Shown in pieces: positions 39,801-46,185 of a stretch of DNA of 64,000 nt; position 1 is the stretch's first letter; every line of letters starts with the position of its first letter. The stretch comes from Paludibacteraceae bacterium (GTDB lineage Bacteria; Bacteroidota; Bacteroidia; Bacteroidales; Paludibacteraceae). The stretch lies in the NCBI GenBank assembly GCA_017439235.1, contig JAFSJN010000002.1, positions 1 through 64,000 on the forward strand, read 5' to 3'. Position numbers and translations under genes: made by a program. The notes beneath the pieces were generated by a model. That model was not told the DNA's origin. It ran no database searches and worked only from the letters and a program-made list of their open reading frames with translations.

Positions 39801-40560
39801 CGGATGATATATTTTCAGCTTTCAATGTTGTATTTGCACGGTAACAAGCCGTAAAATCTGCCGAAACAGTTGTCGCATTTAAAGCAATAGAAGCAGAGGT
39901 TTCTGTTGTACAACTATTCCAAGCATTCATCTTATATGATTTTACTGACACTTTTGCGGGAGAATTGCTTGCATCAGAATAAGTCGAACCGCCATTTGTG
40001 GACACTTTTACAACCAATGTGTGCTCCCTATCTGTTAAGGCTGAATATGTCGTTGCATATGAACCACTCACAGAACAACCACTCGTGCTTGTGGCCCCTT
40101 TGAATAATTGATAGTATCCATTGAAATTCCAGTTATTTTGCCTTGCCGTGTAGGTGCTCGCATATGTGGTGAAATTAGTCCACGTCGTTGTCTGAGACTC
40201 CCAATCTGATGTTTCAGCTACTTTGAGAAAATTAAAGTATGAAATAGCAGGATCCCAACTACTACAATCTGGGGAAGAGACATAAAACAAATTGGTGTTC
40301 CCTAGTTTTGTCATGAGCGTGGTATAAATGTACCAATTGCTATTGGATTTATCCTGCCAATACACAAATTTTACATTGGTCGCTCCAAAATCAGTACCAT
40401 CAAAATACACATTACTGCTATTGGTACTAATTCCCCACATCTGTCCGACACCGAGGGTGAGGAGCATGACAAGGATTGCCGCATAGCGGGCGAAGTGCTG
40501 CGGCGATTGTTTCTCATGGCTAAATGATAATAGCCGATTAAGTAAGTTTGAATTTTTCAT
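33889..40560 (-). CDS. Giant InlB-repeat surface protein with T9SS-like C-terminal tail
   Basis: A 2223-residue exported protein. The signal peptide ends near residue 43 (VMLLTLGVGQMWG). Between about residues 255 and 1140 there are eight InlB/Listeria-Bacteroides-type modules, each with a Gly-Trp or similar core (FVGWYDA, VEGWYSD, FAGWTIT, WKGWYTN, FGEWVKV, FVGWYSN, FSGWTVK) and a following T(V/L)YAxF/Y strand. Interspersed carbohydrate-module-like segments include WVVGGSFNSW. The C-terminus ends KYIYDNQLYI..GNRVK, like Bacteroidales T9SS or Por-type tails, preceded by a VTG-rich linker. It probably binds glycans or host/partner surfaces. It is followed by the membrane-tail protein. Confidence 0.85.
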   Translation of the reverse strand: MKNSNLLNRLLSFSHEKQSPQHFARYAAILVMLLTLGVGQMWGISTNSSNVYFDGTDFGATNVKFVYWQDKSNSNWYIYTTLMTKLGNTNLFYVSSPDCSSWDPAISYFNFLKVAETSDWESQTTTWTNFTTYASTYTARQNNWNFNGYYQLFKGATSTSGCSVSGSYATTYSALTDREHTLVVKVSTNGGSTYSDASNSPAKVSVKSYKMNAWNSCTTETSASIALNATTVSADFTACYRANTTLKAENISSDYDFVGWYDATNEEYISNDALPSTWNPKDAITLEARFKKKQFTVSYGVNSSTRYGSITLNSGSSVTTSSSSTLNIGTSIAFTADPDDGYQVEGWYSDAACSSNKKLQTGGTSYNAGTLTAAKTIYVKFETRTGGTITLSAGTGGEVSNDNSNWDSSATITDITTDDDVNIYARANTGYEFDTWTKSSGEGSVKTNSASGVFTPEAWEDATVTASFTEVMSDITTSCSYDAGNPSYSAPTVTNSETTVGYVTERTITAAAAGTGYTFAGWTITNGERTDVGGATANPITVRSNGDGEDVTVTAKYNEVLTQSTWVLKGGSAFGGTAWSTEHALTKKTGHSTESVVYHTFNIGSTNTGSYNANFNFKLVKKGASDSYFGIATDKHESEWWYGRTSGEQTMSTGGGEHDNVQLRADVTGNYEVKIDYSDASNPTVTITFPTSYTLTYDIGTVKGNEDDTSISTDPSTVSGSYVASGSTVTLTAPAAKTGYTWKGWYTNAAGTEGKIADTDGAIEVTMDGNKTLYACYTEDMHTVTVTAGSHGSITTPAGGTTSAGIATGASIVADPDDGYYFGEWVKVSGDVTFADDKDESTTVTATEDSEIQANFVSSWVVGGSFNSWNMRQYGVDHFGKRATGSKQDTAYVEIDFPANTNYSFKIYDMSSGNWWGNENYCYDEDCSANAYINYASNNGKEWQFVTGRRDCGLTTAGKGTYRFAWNITDHKMAVQFPTSYTVTYNVSSFYNEDTSHDYDNTRGGTISYAKDNDSITLTSGKYVVSGGTMTFKATPASGYRFVGWYSNQACTTEYENGKGGAVIDGSNKLTLTISGGNKTVYAKFSEKMTTVALDHNAYGHVQNASSATITSIKAGVYTHPSITAVPNTGYYFSGWTVKEGSDFTPSATGEANTTITVSGGGNGETSGQTLTANFTELEKIYFRDVFDDGSTVTHWGDVYVYLGITWNGSNQAVTNFSHDDWRIHMTQIKGTNVWWAYVPRNFTTAAAGTKEKVGFTKTNQNGRNYTFYNTKAATRGDYNKALNMFVPYHTAKTTGNNGVDYFDNGYWMKYDTRANNGAGYYLKRFNSTNNYTQEGEFYATNDDATFIQFSLRIDAPNSDRDYMITSSGGLNYLASSKVTSANNNDIVMNEDLRTLTDNDVKFTIHTTSEGYYTFVIDQSGDKMKLNVIYPVSVGDYKLVHEYTVDAVDKTSHSDVIKAADASGKTVSMYLNMDAGTKSLKLYKCSAITNGYPVWGSYTTVGTGTGLFNTTTFNKGKGVYVFDVAIATDAVSSISNAGLYTGDFYIKTDCAPGGWANYKQNILDKNTINATAAGFDYYMCKWIGNKTTNVKCVIANDYNNEITDTLKSDAILTRNAIAYQTLPEAANVRFSYDTKTNTLKRTYLLGSSMSEKYIYLVPNAADYVYSAATSGTDYYSSNPKFEDNGNWTYQMDAYVYPGAKAGVKTDYPKAAPVTVQTLIDPTTNYLMGGTTKGSTRYHVRLVYDFKTDYLMSAYMPDGLPVTTSIDLQTDMMYVRSGEGASTQLSFSGSGALKNVKRAYGVFEFPKDQMSGQMSSWAANSYRAYKYCRYYFSFPFDVNIKDIFGVGEYGKEFIIQTYNGVKRAQIGWFMETDSFWETMDVNETLKANTGYSLMLDREEFNRSDGKGVWTNIADGKAIYLFFPSTSTTLGTIDAASGTFTVEEHAHTSGRTWTKGTNTLNHDKTDSNWGMIGLPAYASTYPNGGTNPIRNCYTYQPDGVNYNTWQVTDLVQGSSLLKSMHAYMVQYAGTFSWTTVAPSPIAARTLDTNTNMTIRLNLQYNGEEADRAFVKLQDGSDKGFVLNEDLYKMVNKGKTNIYVYAGDYDVAYSTTPVESQTIEVGVIIAKKGTYTFSMPEGINGTVTLIDTYTQTRTNLALEDYEVYLNKGTINDRFLLEIDVQHATTDVKEVTGDGLQVTGVRKYIYDNQLYIMKNGVVYDARGNRVK

Positions 40561-40584
40561 AATATTTTTATATGTTAATGTTAA

Positions 40585-41010
40585 TTATTCGATAATATGC
40601 ATCTGATTGGGCTTCTCGTAGCGTATTTGTAGTTGTTTTAGGGCTTGTCTAAATTCGTCGAGAATGTTTTGCTTCTTTTTTATACAATCATAGACACCGC
40701 TAAATTCGCTAAGAGAATTGTCTCCTTTTTCTAAATCAAAAGAGGCTTGTACACTTGATTTTTGATGATTGAAAATTTCTGCAAACATAGCATCAACTTC
40801 CTTGCACCATGCGTCTCTTTCTGCTTCTATTGCAAATGTATCATTTAGTTGATAACCCATGTAATCTACATAGTCACCTTGGTATTTCTTCAACAATCTA
40901 TTTGCTTCAGCTATTTGCTGATTAACGAGAAATATTGTGTGGTTGATAGTAAGGATGATATCATTCTCATTCTTGCCATTAATTAATATATTTTGATCTA
41001 ATATACTCAT
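40585..41010 (-). CDS. Hypothetical helical protein
   Basis: A 141-residue soluble protein of mostly helical character (VNQQIAEANRLLKKYQG, KKKQNILDEFRQALKQLQ) without a signal peptide. Its base composition is clearly more AT-rich than the flanking core genes. No family is recognised. It lies 12 bases after the 366-residue membrane protein gene and 24 bases before the giant gene, all on the minus strand, so the four genes from 42123 to 33473 may be one unit. Confidence 0.65.
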   Translation of the reverse strand: MSILDQNILINGKNENDIILTINHTIFLVNQQIAEANRLLKKYQGDYVDYMGYQLNDTFAIEAERDAWCKEVDAMFAEIFNHQKSSVQASFDLEKGDNSLSEFSGVYDCIKKKQNILDEFRQALKQLQIRYEKPNQMHIIE

Positions 41011-41022
41011 GCTATGCTGTCT

Positions 41023-42123
41023 TTAATCTTGCTTATTTATTGACTGTTTGGCATCTTTAAGTTCATCTTCTGTATAAACTTCCACTTCGATACCATTGAA
41101 ATTGTTAGCCCTTACGTATGCTTGTACACTCGCTTTGTGAGCCGGTTCGGGGACGATAATACTGAACAATGCTATTGTAAAGATGCTCGTTCTCTGGCGC
41201 AAATAATTGGCGGCTTCCAACAAGTCGTCTAATTTGTGCCTTATTAAGGCCGGCAGACTGGTGCAATACAAAATATCCAGTACAATATTTTTATCCTCAC
41301 CTAAGTAGAGACCATCTAATCGGATTTTCCGTTTGCCCCGTATCATCAAGTATATATTCCTTTGTAGCGCAGGATATTTGGCCTCGTAATAATCCATCGC
41401 TAATCCTTCTATGCGTTCGCCATCACTTACGCGCTCTTGAACCCAAACTTTCTCCGGCTTTGATTGGGGGCGCTGTTCGGCTTGAATGTTTTTGTATTCT
41501 TCTACGGCCTCTTTTTCTAATGTCTGTTTCTTTTCTTCGCTTGACGTGGTGTAGACCTCCAGTTTGCCCTGCATCAGGCGCATAATCCTTGATAGACCAT
41601 TAATTAGGTCAGGGAACATCTTGCATTTATCCGCATAATACAACATGAGTGCTACTGTTACCAAATAGAACCATGAGGAGTCTATCATCAAACTGACGCA
41701 AAAGAAGAGCCACACTGCCGATATTTGCCATGATTTCAGTAATAACCGGCGTATCCGGTTCGTGCGGGTAAAGAGGAATATGATGACAAGGAAAACGCAG
41801 ATGAGTTCTGAGAGCGAAAGAATCGCCATTACAACTGCCAGTAGAATCTCTTTCGGAAATTCTTTTAGGACTTTTAAAAACAGCGCAAAACTAAACTTGT
41901 CATTGGGTATTGTGGCGGCTATTGATGTACTATCTTGCGCGCAAGTGTTGCAATAAGCATTGAAGGCTTGTTGTATGGATAGGTTGAGACGCAAGCTATC
42001 TATCTTTTCTACGATACACGTATCATGCTCAACTTCTATGTAACTATCTGCCCACACCAATCCCGTACTTGCTATTACTGCAAGCACCATTACCAATCCA
42101 TATTTGAGCAGATTTTGCTTCAT
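41023..42123 (-). CDS. Membrane protein with a possible degenerate nuclease-like C-terminal domain
   Basis: A 366-residue protein with an N-terminal signal or helix (residues 5-25), a short extracytoplasmic part with Cys residues (CNTCAQD), two or three helices at about 90-170, a charged coiled-coil linker (SSEEKKQTLEKEAVEEY), then a soluble domain of about 130 residues. That domain has RKIRLDGLYL followed by NIVLDILYC, a spacing like PD-(D/E)xK nucleases, but the usual E-x-K reads D-I-L, so catalysis is doubtful. No family is recognised with confidence. No good promoter is visible upstream; an 11-bp direct repeat (TTCGCATTACG) lies at 42170-42191. Confidence 0.6.
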   Translation of the reverse strand: MKQNLLKYGLVMVLAVIASTGLVWADSYIEVEHDTCIVEKIDSLRLNLSIQQAFNAYCNTCAQDSTSIAATIPNDKFSFALFLKVLKEFPKEILLAVVMAILSLSELICVFLVIIFLFTRTNRIRRLLLKSWQISAVWLFFCVSLMIDSSWFYLVTVALMLYYADKCKMFPDLINGLSRIMRLMQGKLEVYTTSSEEKKQTLEKEAVEEYKNIQAEQRPQSKPEKVWVQERVSDGERIEGLAMDYYEAKYPALQRNIYLMIRGKRKIRLDGLYLGEDKNIVLDILYCTSLPALIRHKLDDLLEAANYLRQRTSIFTIALFSIIVPEPAHKASVQAYVRANNFNGIEVEVYTEDELKDAKQSINKQD

Positions 42124-42231
42124 TTTCTCTCTTCTCTTATTATCTTATTTCATTTATCTTTCACTCTCATTCGCATTACGTTCGCATTACGGACGTCTTA
42201 GTTGGGTCCTTTATGCGTTTTGACCATTGTG

Positions 42232-42270
42232 TACAAACAAAAGCAACAACTCCTTTCGGAATTGCTGCTT
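42232..42270 (-). terminator. Terminator of the toxin-antitoxin unit
   Basis: On the minus strand a 13-base-pair stem with two G-U pairs (42258-42270 with 42241-42253) closes a GAAA tetraloop and is followed by a short T-rich run. It lies 25 bases after the last small gene. Confidence 0.7.
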
Positions 42271-42295
42271 ATAGGAAAATGTATTTTAGAGATTC

Positions 42296-42403
42296 TTAGC
42301 CTATCTCCTTTTTCAAATCTTCTAACGATTCGTAATGGGTAACTTCTCCTCGCTCTGCTTCTTTGAGGGAAATATCCAGCGATTTCTTAAGTTCTTCACT
42401 CAT
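42296..42403 (-). CDS. Second antitoxin-like small protein
   Basis: A 35-residue acidic/basic helical protein, MSEELKKSLD start, with HYESLEDLKKEI at the end. AAAGGAGG stands 5 bases before the ATG and lies inside the toxin codons; the ATG overlaps the toxin stop by 8 bases. The C-terminal word HY-x-SLE-(E/D)-L is shared with the small protein on the other side of the toxin, so the two are probably homologous antitoxins. It is unusually short for a full antitoxin and may only carry a toxin-binding part. Confidence 0.6.
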   Translation of the reverse strand: MSEELKKSLDISLKEAERGEVTHYESLEDLKKEIG

Positions 42404-42695
42404 TGTTTCCTCCTTTCTTGCCAAACAAATATTCATGTGAACCGGTATCAGTCAACAACAAGGTGAGTTGCTTGTTATTCTGCTTCCAGATCAGCAACCA
42501 ATCGTCCTCAATATGACACTCCCACAAACCGGCATATTCTTCCGTTAAAATATGCGGCTTGAACTCATCAGGCAAACAACCATCCTCCATAAGAATGGCT
42601 ACTACATCCCACAAATCATCTATGCGCTTGCCTTGACGTTTGCACTCTTTGAGAGATTTCTCAAATTGATTGGTAGTATCTACACTATACATCAT
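42396..42695 (-). CDS. YafQ-family (RelE superfamily) mRNA-interferase toxin
   Basis: A 99-residue protein of the YafQ branch of type II toxins, which cleave mRNA on the ribosome. It shows F-K-x-H (His48), ECHIEDDW (His61, Asp65, Trp66) and TGSHEYLF (His87), which line up with the His50/His63/Asp67/Trp68/His87 set of E. coli YafQ, so the active site looks intact. Its ATG overlaps the upstream antitoxin-like gene (ATGA); a second ATG follows immediately. The stop overlaps the downstream small gene. Confidence 0.85.
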   Translation of the reverse strand: MMYSVDTTNQFEKSLKECKRQGKRIDDLWDVVAILMEDGCLPDEFKPHILTEEYAGLWECHIEDDWLLIWKQNNKQLTLLLTDTGSHEYLFGKKGGNNE

Positions 42696-42832
42696 TTGAA
42701 CTTATTGATTAGTTCTTCCAATGAGTTGTAATGATTGATACGACCAGCCGCGATATCAGCCAGCGCGTAGTCCATACTACACATGGGACGTGTCTGACCT
42801 GCAGGATTAGTTTGTGCTATTGTCGCTTGCAT
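42692..42832 (-). CDS. Antitoxin-like small protein upstream of the toxin
   Basis: A 46-residue protein that begins MQATIAQTNPAGQ and ends in NHYNSLEELINKFK, with DYALADIAAGR before it. This short helical C-terminus is like the toxin-binding part of RelB/DinJ-type antitoxins. A near-perfect ribosome-binding site (AAAGGAGG) stands 6 bases before the ATG, unusual in Bacteroidetes. It overlaps the toxin start by 4 bases. It is preceded by its own promoter at 42862-42893. Confidence 0.7.
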   Translation of the reverse strand: MQATIAQTNPAGQTRPMCSMDYALADIAAGRINHYNSLEELINKFK

Positions 42833-42861
42833 ATCAACCTCCTTTCTTCAATTTTGCGAGG

Positions 42862-42893
42862 CAAAATTACTGCTTTTTTTTGAGATATGCAAG
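42862..42893 (-). promoter_or_regulatory. Promoter of the toxin-antitoxin unit
   Basis: TAATTTTG on the minus strand at 42869-42862, with CTTG 20 bases upstream at 42893-42890 followed by CATATC. TA promoters are commonly repressed by their own antitoxin; here no clear operator palindrome is visible near the -7 box. Confidence 0.7.
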
Positions 42894-43407
42894 TTTTTGA
42901 ACCGAAAAAATGAATTTTTACGTCATTTTTCTCATTTTCCTATAAGTACACAATATGTCAAAGATCTTTTTGCCTGGTTTAAAAGTGCTCAGGCTGCACT
43001 ATCTCTCTTTATCTTTGTGTTGTCCCTATTTACTCATTTTTTGCACATTCTCTCTCCCCCTCACTCATCCAAATCAGACTAACGACACACAATCGAGACA
43101 GAATCGGAACGACCTTTTAACCGGATTATCCCAAAATCACGCGATATATACGAAGTATATATAAGGTTGGGTATGATACGTGATTGACTCGTTGTACCTC
43201 CGTGATGGTCCTGTTTTACTTAGCATGGTCCTTTTTTTGATGCCATAGGCCGTCTAATCCTATAAAATAACACAAACACACACGAACCGATACAGTCCAT
43301 GCGTGCTTATAGCTATTTCATACGTCCTTTTTCATAATATTCTTATATCGTGTCGCATACGTGCGGGCTCAGGCCGCGCACATGTATGTATACGAAACAT
43401 TTGGGCG

Positions 43408-43439
43408 CAAAGGTACAAAAAAATATTGATATGTGCAAA
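43408..43439 (-). promoter_or_regulatory. Leftward promoter with no recognised gene
   Basis: On the minus strand TTTG (43439-43436) and TACCTTTG (43415-43408) are 20 bases apart, with CACATATC following the TTTG. Downstream, a leader like that of the giant protein leads to an ATG at 43335, but that frame ends after five codons (MKKDV). Confidence 0.7.
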
Positions 43440-43483
43440 TAATTTTAGTATAAAATTAAAAAATTGTTTCCGATTCCCAAAAT

Positions 43484-43515
43484 TCGATTATCGATTATCG
43501 ATTTTCGATTCGAGA
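43484..43515. repeat. AATCG-type simple repeat
   Basis: Words of the form TTCGATTATCGATTATCGATTTTCGATTCG occur here in an intergenic spacer. The same words, inverted, lie inside two coding sequences at 56415-56452 and 59533-59568. Confidence 0.65.
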
Positions 43516-43545
43516 AAAAAAACGGCACCCCAAAATGGGATGCCG
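43512..43545 (-). terminator. Terminator of the GH13 gene
   Basis: A nine-base-pair stem (CGGCATCCC with GGGGTGCCG, one G-U pair, loop ATTTT) is followed on the minus strand by eight T. It starts 25 bases after the stop codon. Confidence 0.85.
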
Positions 43546-43569
43546 CTCGTTAAAGTATGAATTTTTTGC

Positions 43570-45441
43570 TTATTTCGTCAGGCGGATAATGGTGGTAGAA
43601 ACAGGTGCCGCGATGAGCGAATTGTCGCCTTCCGTTTCGGGCATCTCTACCGCCACTCCCGTGAGCGGATTAACGGCCGTTTTGAGGTCGTATTTGCTCA
43701 AAATTTCTGCATAATGCGAGAGCGGTATAACACGCTCATTCTCAGATGCATTGGCAAATACGAAAATGGCTGTTTCATCGTCGTAACGGAAGAATGCGTA
43801 CGTGTTGTCACGACTCAGGAAATGAAGCGTTTTTCCGGTCCATAAAACGGGCTCATTTTGACGCCAGCGGAATAGCGAACGGATGTATTGACAAACGTCA
43901 CGTTGAGCCTGCGTCAGAGTGCTCGGATTGGTAGGCATAGGCATGCGCAAAGTCGAGTGTCCGCGACTGCGGTCTGCGCTGCGCATAGCGTACTCATCGC
44001 CATAGAAAAGTTGCGGTATACCGCGCATGGTAGCCAACAAGGCATGACCCAAGCAAACGCGACGCGGGTCATTGTCTTTAACTACGTCTGCAAAACGGTC
44101 CATATCGTGGTTGCCGACAAAGGTAAACAGCTCATTAACATCGGCATACAGATAATCCATCGCTACGGCGTCATAGACACGCGTGAGGCCTCCGCCCCAG
44201 TAATTACCATCGTTTTCCAAAGCCTGACGAATAGCTTCTTCGGTGGGGAAATCCATTACGGACGGCAGATGACTGTCAAAGCCGTCAAAATTGGCCGCTC
44301 CGCCTTGCCAATAAGCTACTGCCGGAGCAGGACGCGTCCAGGTCTCGCCGACGATATTGAGCCACGGCAATTCGTTGCGTATACCGGCTATCCAACGGGC
44401 TGCGGCTTCTTTCTCCATATACGGATATGTGTCCACGCGCAGACCGTCTACTCCGGCCCACATGACCCACCATATAGCCCACTGAATAAAGTACTTATTC
44501 AGGTCGGGATTCTCCAAATTCATGTCCGGCATCGGATGGTCAAACCATCCGCGATTGCTCAAGTTGCGGTCGTATTCCGAGGCGTTGAAATCGTATTGCG
44601 CCGAGAAGACATTGGGCGTAGGAGTGAACTTGTCGAACATATTCACCCAGTCGTGATAGGGCAGGTCGCGCATCCACCAGTGCGTCGAACCGCAATGGTT
44701 GGGCACCATATCCATTATCATCTTTATATTATACGCGTGCGCGCTATCTACGAGCGCGCGATAGAGCTCATTAGTGCCGTAACGCGGGTCAATATGATAA
44801 TAGTCGGAGCAAGCATATCCATGATAACTCCACGCAGCCTCATTATCGCACAACAGCGGCGTCGGCCAAACAGCTGTAGCACCCAAGTCGGCTATGTGCT
44901 GCAGCATCTGCATAATACCCGCTATGTCGCCTCCGAAACGGCCGTCTACATTGTCTTTGTTGCACGCCTCGGCAGTCTCCGGCAGGGTGTTATTACTCGG
45001 GTCGCCGTCTACAAAACGGTCCGACATAATCAGGTACACCGCATCAGCCGACGAGAAACTCTTGCGCTTATCCGTATCCTTGGGGCGGGGAAGAATCTCG
45101 TACTGAAAACTGCCCTGACGACCGTCCGGCGCGGTCAAAGTAATCGTGTACGTACCGGGACGCGACACCGCCATATCCAAGAACAAATAGTTCTTGCTCT
45201 CGGCATTGTGACTCTTACGCACTTTCAAGCCCTTAGGCGCAATATGCACATCGGCATCGGCGATAGCGTCGCCGTGCACCAAAAGGGTCAAATCGGTAGC
45301 CATATCGGTCCACCAGCACAGCGGCTCAACACGGTCGACGGTTAAGGTGCCGGTAGCCTCAGGAACGGCCTGAGAACGATTACAGGATAATAGGCTGAAC
45401 GACAGGGCTGTAACAGCCATTAAGAAGTAAAGGTGTTTCAT
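43570..45441 (-). CDS. GH13 alpha-amylase family lipoprotein (SusA/neopullulanase-like)
   Basis: A 623-residue enzyme predicted to cut alpha-glucans or maltooligosaccharides. The signal ends in lipobox SLLSC (Cys near residue 20). Residues 25-135 form an N-terminal beta domain; the catalytic barrel has DMVPNHCG (region I), GLRVDTYPYM (nucleophile Asp), IVGETWT (acid/base Glu) and FVGNHDMDR (third Asp); a C-terminal beta domain follows. The frame extends to 45495 through an intrinsic terminator, so I start at MKHLYFLMAV (45441). No susCD pair or regulator lies nearby. The 3-kb distance to the giant carbohydrate-module protein may be coincidental. Confidence 0.92.
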   Translation of the reverse strand: MKHLYFLMAVTALSFSLLSCNRSQAVPEATGTLTVDRVEPLCWWTDMATDLTLLVHGDAIADADVHIAPKGLKVRKSHNAESKNYLFLDMAVSRPGTYTITLTAPDGRQGSFQYEILPRPKDTDKRKSFSSADAVYLIMSDRFVDGDPSNNTLPETAEACNKDNVDGRFGGDIAGIMQMLQHIADLGATAVWPTPLLCDNEAAWSYHGYACSDYYHIDPRYGTNELYRALVDSAHAYNIKMIMDMVPNHCGSTHWWMRDLPYHDWVNMFDKFTPTPNVFSAQYDFNASEYDRNLSNRGWFDHPMPDMNLENPDLNKYFIQWAIWWVMWAGVDGLRVDTYPYMEKEAAARWIAGIRNELPWLNIVGETWTRPAPAVAYWQGGAANFDGFDSHLPSVMDFPTEEAIRQALENDGNYWGGGLTRVYDAVAMDYLYADVNELFTFVGNHDMDRFADVVKDNDPRRVCLGHALLATMRGIPQLFYGDEYAMRSADRSRGHSTLRMPMPTNPSTLTQAQRDVCQYIRSLFRWRQNEPVLWTGKTLHFLSRDNTYAFFRYDDETAIFVFANASENERVIPLSHYAEILSKYDLKTAVNPLTGVAVEMPETEGDNSLIAAPVSTTIIRLTK

Positions 45442-45462
45442 AATCATCATGGTTTTTATCAG

Positions 45463-45487
45463 AAAAAAGACGTCTCCCGACGTCTTT
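45463..45487 (-). terminator. Terminator-like hairpin in the leader of the GH13 gene
   Basis: On the minus strand AAAGACGTC, GGGA loop, GACGTCTTT, then three more T. It lies between the promoter (45561-45592) and the ATG (45441), so it would act on the gene's own transcript as an attenuator, or else protect the mRNA 5' end. Confidence 0.7.
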
Positions 45488-45560
45488 GTTTCCAAGGTAT
45501 TAGTCTGTTTGATTTTTAAGGTACAAAAAAGATTGTGTTGCTTCTTTTTTTTTCACGGTG

Positions 45561-45592
45561 CAAAGGTACTGCTTTTTTTTGACATGGGCAAT
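45561..45592 (-). promoter_or_regulatory. Promoter of the GH13 gene
   Basis: TACCTTTG on the minus strand at 45568-45561, with ATTG 20 bases upstream at 45592-45589. The leader to the ATG is about 115 bases, the longest with a clear promoter here. Confidence 0.7.
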
Positions 45593-45651
45593 ACCATTTT
45601 TTATGTTTAAAAACATGTTTTTGGGGTGAAAGTGCCTATTTTGTATGTTAT

Positions 45652-46149
45652 TTAGCATTTTTCGCCCATTTCGATGACTTCCAAGTTGTCAATTTTGGCG
45701 CCATCGATGGTGAAACGAAGCAAGGTTTGGACGGGCTGCCAACCCTGTTTTCCTGCCGCTCCCGGATTCATGGTGAGCATGTGCCAGACTGGGTCGTATT
45801 GTACCTTAAGAATATGACTGTGACCGCAGACGAATAACTGCGGCGTCTCTTTCTTGAACATGGGCAGCAACCACGGATTATAATGACCCGGATAACCGCC
45901 TATATGCGTCATCAAGACATTTACCTCCTCTACGCGAAAACGATAGAACTCGCTGAGCGAATAGCGCACGTCGCCGCCGTCCATATTACCGAACACCGCA
46001 CGAGTGGGCTTAAACTCCCGCAGCCGCTGCAAGACCTCATCGGAACCGATATCGCCGGCATGCCAGATCTCATCGCACGACTCAAAATGGCTGAATACAC
46101 GCTGGTCCAAATAGCCGTGCGTATCCGAGAGAAGGCCGATGGTGGTCAT
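45652..46149 (-). CDS. YfcE/MJ0936-type metallophosphoesterase
   Basis: A 165-residue cytoplasmic calcineurin-like phosphoesterase. All metal-binding motifs of the small family are visible: LLSDTHG, HAGDIGS, FGNMDGG, MTHIGGY and CGHSHI. Members hydrolyse phosphodiesters in vitro; the natural substrate is unknown. It lies 33 bases after gldF on the same strand, in the position where gldG would normally be, with an AT-rich repeat in the junction. Confidence 0.9.
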   Translation of the reverse strand: MTTIGLLSDTHGYLDQRVFSHFESCDEIWHAGDIGSDEVLQRLREFKPTRAVFGNMDGGDVRYSLSEFYRFRVEEVNVLMTHIGGYPGHYNPWLLPMFKKETPQLFVCGHSHILKVQYDPVWHMLTMNPGAAGKQGWQPVQTLLRFTIDGAKIDNLEVIEMGEKC

Positions 46150-46150
46150 A

Positions 46151-46185
46151 ACAAATTTAAAATTAAAAATTAAGAATTAAAATTA
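46151..46185. repeat. AT-rich dispersed repeat at the gldF-phosphoesterase junction
   Basis: Words AATTAAAAATTA and AAGAATTA fill the whole junction between the gldF stop and the phosphoesterase start. Confidence 0.7.

Larger units (their letters stand above)
42870..43569. other. 700-base region without a convincing protein gene
   Basis: This stretch holds the TA promoter at its left end, an unassigned leftward promoter at 43408-43439, a short AT hairpin at 43144-43162, a GC-rich imperfect hairpin near 43360-43380, two copies of ATGGTCCT (43205 and 43225) and an AATCG-type simple repeat at 43484-43515. Frames of 61-85 codons on the plus strand look random: they have low-complexity Leu/Ser/Phe runs and no promoter. 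A small RNA leaving the 43408 promoter leftward is possible. Confidence 0.5.

Noticed and set aside
33889..40560. Internal repeats as a possible CRISPR array
   Set aside because: The repetition is at protein level (InlB modules of varying length with diverged DNA), with no identical short direct repeats and regular spacers.
42897..43082. 61-codon plus-strand frame rich in Phe, Leu and Ser
   Set aside because: It starts in the -33 region of the leftward TA promoter, has no rightward promoter, and its composition is that of AT-rich noncoding DNA.
43144..43162. Perfect AT hairpin as a terminator
   Set aside because: ATATATAC/GTATATAT has no GC core and no T run after it on either strand, and no gene ends beside it.
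41023..43569. A complete phage or integrative element
   Set aside because: Despite AT-rich unknown genes and a TA unit, there is no integrase, transposase, tRNA target or flanking direct repeat in the window.
43888..45345. 485-codon frame on the plus strand
   Set aside because: It is the antisense shadow of the GH13 gene, whose catalytic motifs are intact; the antisense product has no recognisable feature.
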